A DNA stretch of 33,349 nucleotides from a virus. Shown piece by piece: positions 30,955-33,349 of the stretch. The notes beneath the pieces are model-generated. The model saw only the letters and a list, made by a program, of their open reading frames with translations. It searched no databases and was not told where the DNA came from. The stretch covers positions 1 to 33,349 of IMG/VR virus record IMGVR_UViG_3300036823_000069; one strand, 5' to 3'. The number at the start of each line of letters is the position of its first letter. The stretch's first letter is position 1. Made by a program: the position numbers and the translations under genes.

Positions 30955-31458
30955 ATGATTGATGTCAATTTCCACAAGGACAGCCTCGGCAGCCGGATTC
31001 TCCAGTTTCTCGGCAATTCCATGCTTATTCATGGCGCAGGCTGTGTAGAGCTGCAGCTGATGTTAAATGAGCACTATTCACCTCGTGAGTTCTACTTTTC
31101 CGAAACTGTCTTCCACGAACTAGAGAGGCTGCGACTGCAATCCTTCGTCATCCGTGTCCCGGAAGTCCTGCGGCAGGATGGCTTCTGGAAGATCACAGAG
31201 GAGGGCCGTGAGTATCTCGAAGCGCTAAACGTCAAAGCCAGCGAACCTATTCAGGTCACGGTTTGCAACGCGCCGGAAGTGCCATCTGTGGCCGTTGCAA
31301 CGCTCTGCGTCACAGAGGATGAGCTTAACGACTGGTGGCATGAGTTCGACATCGACATCAAGGCGGAGATCTTCGCGATGTTCGTCCTGGGATCGTCGCG
31401 CAGCCTGTCCCGCACTGCCATGCCTGTGAGCAAGTTTCCCGATGCGGTGAGCGCATGA
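30955..31458 (+). CDS. Early protein with winged-helix-like N-terminus
   Basis: 167 residues, with GGGGGA before the ATG and a 35-base gap upstream, the largest gap in the early cluster. Residues about 30-90 (VELQLMLNEHYSPREFYFSETVFHELERLRLQ, then WKITEEGREYLEAL) look like a winged helix ending in a typical wing. The C-terminal part is acidic (WWHEFDIDIKAE) then polar. It may bind DNA. No family recognised. Confidence 0.55.
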   Translation: MIDVNFHKDSLGSRILQFLGNSMLIHGAGCVELQLMLNEHYSPREFYFSETVFHELERLRLQSFVIRVPEVLRQDGFWKITEEGREYLEALNVKASEPIQVTVCNAPEVPSVAVATLCVTEDELNDWWHEFDIDIKAEIFAMFVLGSSRSLSRTAMPVSKFPDAVSA

Positions 31459-31625
31459 ACCATGTTCCTGTTTACCCACACTGGCTCGTCGCCGCAGCCA
31501 TCATCTGCTTTTTCCTCGCCCTGTCTGTGCTGGCCTCCGGATTGGGGCTGCTCTTCATGAGTGTCAGCAATTGCCCGGACGAAGACGAGGAAGACGGCAT
31601 CGAGCAGCAGGCGGTGCAGCAATGA
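31455..31625 (+). CDS. 56-residue membrane protein with acidic tail
   Basis: ATGA overlap with the gene before and the gene after, which supports expression. Residues 10-36 are hydrophobic (WLVAAAIICFFLALSVLASG, then LLFM), a single membrane helix. Residues 41-50 are acidic (PDEDEEDGIE). It is short, so its coding status rests on start-stop coupling at both ends and composition. Possible superinfection or membrane-acting factor. Confidence 0.6.
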   Translation: MNHVPVYPHWLVAAAIICFFLALSVLASGLGLLFMSVSNCPDEDEEDGIEQQAVQQ

Positions 31626-31981
31626 CGCTTCCTGAGATGATCGCCTATTTGCGCGGAGCCGTCACGCGGCAGGGTCTTGAACGAATCCGGTTCGCGCTCA
31701 CTAGCTCGGAGATGGACAGGCACCGCACAGAGCAGAAGGAAGCGCTCGATGCGATCGGGGTGTTGGCCTTGACTGCTGCGCCGCTGTCAACCTTCCCACA
31801 GGATTGCATTTGCTGTGGCGGGGTCATTCAGTCCGCTGGCGTTCGCGAATGCCACGGCCTGGGTGAGTGCGTCGAGATCTGCCCGCTATGCTGCGGATCT
31901 GGAGTCGAGCCAAAGATGCTTGCAAAGCTCGTTAAGCCCCACGACATCAATAGAAGCCTGGATGGTGAGGCGAGGGCATGA
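31622..31981 (+). CDS. DnaJ-type zinc-binding protein (early)
   Basis: 119 residues from the ATG at 31622; an extension to 31571 belongs to another frame. Residues 1-60 are helical (LPEMIAYLRGAVTRQGLERI). Cysteines form CICCGGV and CPLCCGSG, with further Cys between (ECHGLGECVEI); the CxxCxGxG-like motif recalls DnaJ zinc-finger repeats. A protein- or nucleic-acid-binding role is inferred. ATGA overlaps on both sides. Confidence 0.58.
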   Translation: MTLPEMIAYLRGAVTRQGLERIRFALTSSEMDRHRTEQKEALDAIGVLALTAAPLSTFPQDCICCGGVIQSAGVRECHGLGECVEICPLCCGSGVEPKMLAKLVKPHDINRSLDGEARA

Positions 31982-32262
31982 CAGCAAAGACCAAGTCGAA
32001 GATGCCTACCCAGCTTGCAGAGTGCCTGCGGCAATCAAAGCGCCTGACGCAGGAGCTGAGTGTCATTAAGCAGGACATGGAGATCACAGCGCGCACGCCG
32101 TCGCAGGAAAACCTTCACATGCTCAGGTCTCGTGGCCATCTACTCAGGCAGCAAACTTGGGCCTTCGATGAAGCTGTAAACGGCCTGCTCAAAATGATCA
32201 CCGATGCAGCTGAATACTACGACGATCTGGACAAGAGATCGCTGCCTGCGGAGACGCGATGA
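31978..32262 (+). CDS. Small early coiled-coil protein
   Basis: 94 residues, ATGA overlap with both neighbours. It begins with a basic, Lys-rich stretch and is almost wholly helical (AECLRQSKRLTQELSVIKQD; LRQQTWAFDEAVNGLLKMIT). No metal or membrane motif. Unrecognised. Coupling to both neighbours and consistent composition support it as a gene. Confidence 0.55.
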   Translation: MTAKTKSKMPTQLAECLRQSKRLTQELSVIKQDMEITARTPSQENLHMLRSRGHLLRQQTWAFDEAVNGLLKMITDAAEYYDDLDKRSLPAETR

Positions 32263-32570
32263 ACCTACCCTTCGATGAAGAGATGACGCCGAAACACCGC
32301 ATCGCCGCGCTGACTTTTGACAGTGAGAGCGAAGCCCGGCGCCGTCTCGTCAACTCGAAGTTCTGCGGCATCTGCTGCAAGCTCTCGCTCCTGAGCGAAG
32401 CGGATGCCAGAAGCTACATCGGACTATTGCTGGCAAAGCCCATGCCGCGCCGGAATCCTCGGCCAGATGGATGCACGCTCAAGCCTTACGAATGTCCGCA
32501 TGGCCAGGGATGGCACGTTGGCCGCGATCAGAAGACCGCCGAGATTCTTCGGGAAAGGAAAGCACGATGA
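32259..32570 (+). CDS. Small early protein with Cys/His pattern
   Basis: 103 residues, ATGA overlaps at both ends. A CGICC cluster lies near residue 36 and YECPHGQGWHVGR near residues 77-89, giving a possible zinc-binding set. The CPHGQGWHV stretch is familiar from small phage and plasmid proteins of unknown role, but I cannot name a family. Basic C-terminus (EILRERKAR). Confidence 0.55.
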   Translation: MNLPFDEEMTPKHRIAALTFDSESEARRRLVNSKFCGICCKLSLLSEADARSYIGLLLAKPMPRRNPRPDGCTLKPYECPHGQGWHVGRDQKTAEILRERKAR

Positions 32571-32722
32571 CGAAACGCTGCGGAATGTTGCGAGACGGCA
32601 AGCGCTGCCCGGCGAAGGTTTATTCGGACGACGCGATCTGTTCTGACTGTGCCCAGCTGCTGGGCACGGAGCTGAACCAACGCTATGCCGCCTGGATTGC
32701 GCGGAGAGAGGACGAGCGATGA
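32567..32722 (+). CDS. 51-residue zinc-binding early protein
   Basis: Starts at the ATG at 32567 (ATGA overlap with the upstream gene; frames from 32471 are shadows). Cys pattern RCGMLRDGKRCPAK then CSDCAQL, a compact C4 ribbon, followed by a helix (NQRYAAWIARREDER). Short, but coupled on both sides. Confidence 0.55.
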   Translation: MTKRCGMLRDGKRCPAKVYSDDAICSDCAQLLGTELNQRYAAWIARREDER

Positions 32723-32976
32723 TGAAACCACTCACCGAGTCACAGATCAAGATCGATGCCCTGATAGCTATCGCAGCCAAGCACGCGTATCTGGCAGCTG
32801 GCAGCCTGGTCGTAGCGGGGATCGCTAACCGTCTTGACAACCAAGCGCAGCGCACAGCCGCCTGGAACTCGATTTGCCTCCACCTTGAAATCGTCGGCTC
32901 GACTATGACAGACATCGTCGCGGCGCTGATAGTGCAAGCCACGCTAGGCGCTCAGCCGCAGGAGACGATCCATTGA
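32719..32976 (+). CDS. Small early helical protein
   Basis: 85 residues, ATG at 32719 overlapping the previous stop. Alpha-helical and Ala/Ile-rich (IKIDALIAIAAKHAYLAAGS; SICLHLEIVGSTMTDIVAAL), with moderately hydrophobic helices but no clear membrane segment. Unrecognised. Its TGA overlaps the TTG of the last gene. Confidence 0.5.
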   Translation: MMKPLTESQIKIDALIAIAAKHAYLAAGSLVVAGIANRLDNQAQRTAAWNSICLHLEIVGSTMTDIVAALIVQATLGAQPQETIH

Positions 32977-33349
32977 GTGCCCAGCCGAGTCTCTTCCCGG
33001 AAACCGAGCAAGATCGCGCCTACCGCATCGACTGCATGATTATGGACGTGCTCTGCGGCCGCTCACAGTATCCGCTCAGCGAGCGGCAACGCAGTTTGCT
33101 CGAAATCCTTCGCCATAAGCGTGGTCTGTCTCGCGCCATTCAGATCGGCGAGCTGGGAGAGCGGCTGAAGATGAATCCCCGTTCGATCAAGCAGGAGATC
33201 GCCGACCTGACCGTGCGCTTCCGCATCCCGATCGGTTCTTCGCGCGATGCAGCCGATGGCGGCTACTACATTGTCATGACGCACCAGGAATGCCTTGACT
33301 CCGCCAATCCGCATATCAATCAGGCTATGGCTCACCTCCGGCGCGCGGC
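32973..33349 (+). CDS. Winged-helix protein, cut by the right edge
   Basis: A frame from a TTG at 32973 (overlapping the previous TGA, with AGGAG eight bases upstream) runs open to the window end for 125 codons. Residues about 45-105 follow a winged helix: SLLEILRHKRGLSR, IGELGERLKMNPRSIKQEI, then a wing ending GGYYIVMTHQE. Proteins of this type occur among early regulators of Mu-like phages just before GemA and Mor. The C-terminus lies outside the window, so family and length are open. Confidence 0.72.
   Translation, partial: MSAQPSLFPETEQDRAYRIDCMIMDVLCGRSQYPLSERQRSLLEILRHKRGLSRAIQIGELGERLKMNPRSIKQEIADLTVRFRIPIGSSRDAADGGYYIVMTHQECLDSANPHINQAMAHLRRA

Noticed and set aside
1-33349. CRISPR arrays, tRNA genes, rRNA genes or insertion sequences
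   Set aside because: No regularly spaced repeats, cloverleaf sequences, rRNA-like stretches or IS transposases other than MuA were seen.

Overview
This window is most of a transposable (Mu-like) prophage, or the genome of such a phage, in a bacterium of fairly high GC. It joins a Mu-type replicative transposition module (MuA transposase and MuB ATPase) and Mu-type head genes to a long non-contractile, siphovirus-type tail. Nothing resembling a Mu sheath or contractile baseplate is visible, so the nearest architectural comparison is to transposable siphophages such as D3112 and B3. The host cannot be named from sequence. One low-confidence hint is a GTGTCCCCA-type palindrome at the left edge, which I associate with Acidobacteriota; I could not test this.

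Layout. (a) 1-182: left boundary, with a perfect 17-bp inverted repeat (91-147), a candidate host reading frame running off the edge, and a TGTATT sequence at 148 that could be the phage terminus. (b) 183-8226, minus strand: tail tip (gpJ-like), hub (gpL-like, four cysteines), distal tail protein with a C-terminal beta-sandwich adhesion-like domain, tape measure, and two probable tail-assembly genes. (c) 8403-17355, minus strand: tail tube, connector and completion genes (DUF1834, gpG, DUF1320), major capsid, decoration protein, protease/scaffold, gp30-like head protein and DUF935 portal. Intrinsic terminators follow the tail-tube and capsid genes. (d) 17348-19982: a 59-residue Cys-rich ORF, terminase large subunit, DUF3486 protein and a winged-helix protein. 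(e) 19985-23463: an accessory/envelope cluster of membrane, secreted and lipoprotein genes, a zinc ribbon, and a protein matching the Acb2/Tad1 hairpin family of cyclic-nucleotide sponges. (f) 23661-24804: a D12-class adenine methyltransferase and a small divergent gene. (g) 24752-25801: an XRE/S24-like repressor (GTG start) with a downstream zinc-ribbon/membrane protein. (h) 25813-33349, plus strand: early promoter, Ner-like regulator, second regulator, MuA, MuB, then a tightly overlapping series of small early genes, several with zinc-binding Cys patterns, ending in a winged-helix gene cut by the window edge.

How it works together: the repressor and the Ner-like protein face each other across a 66-bp switch holding a TTGACA-16-AATAAT promoter. 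Derepression would express MuA/MuB and the small early genes rightward. The whole virion operon runs leftward, opposite to the early genes, unlike canonical Mu where both run in one direction. No endolysin, GemA or Mor/C activator is recognisable, so these are likely beyond the right edge. Start codons are often TTG or GTG and most genes overlap by 1-4 bases (TAATG, TGATG, ATGA, TTGA), so translational coupling is widespread.
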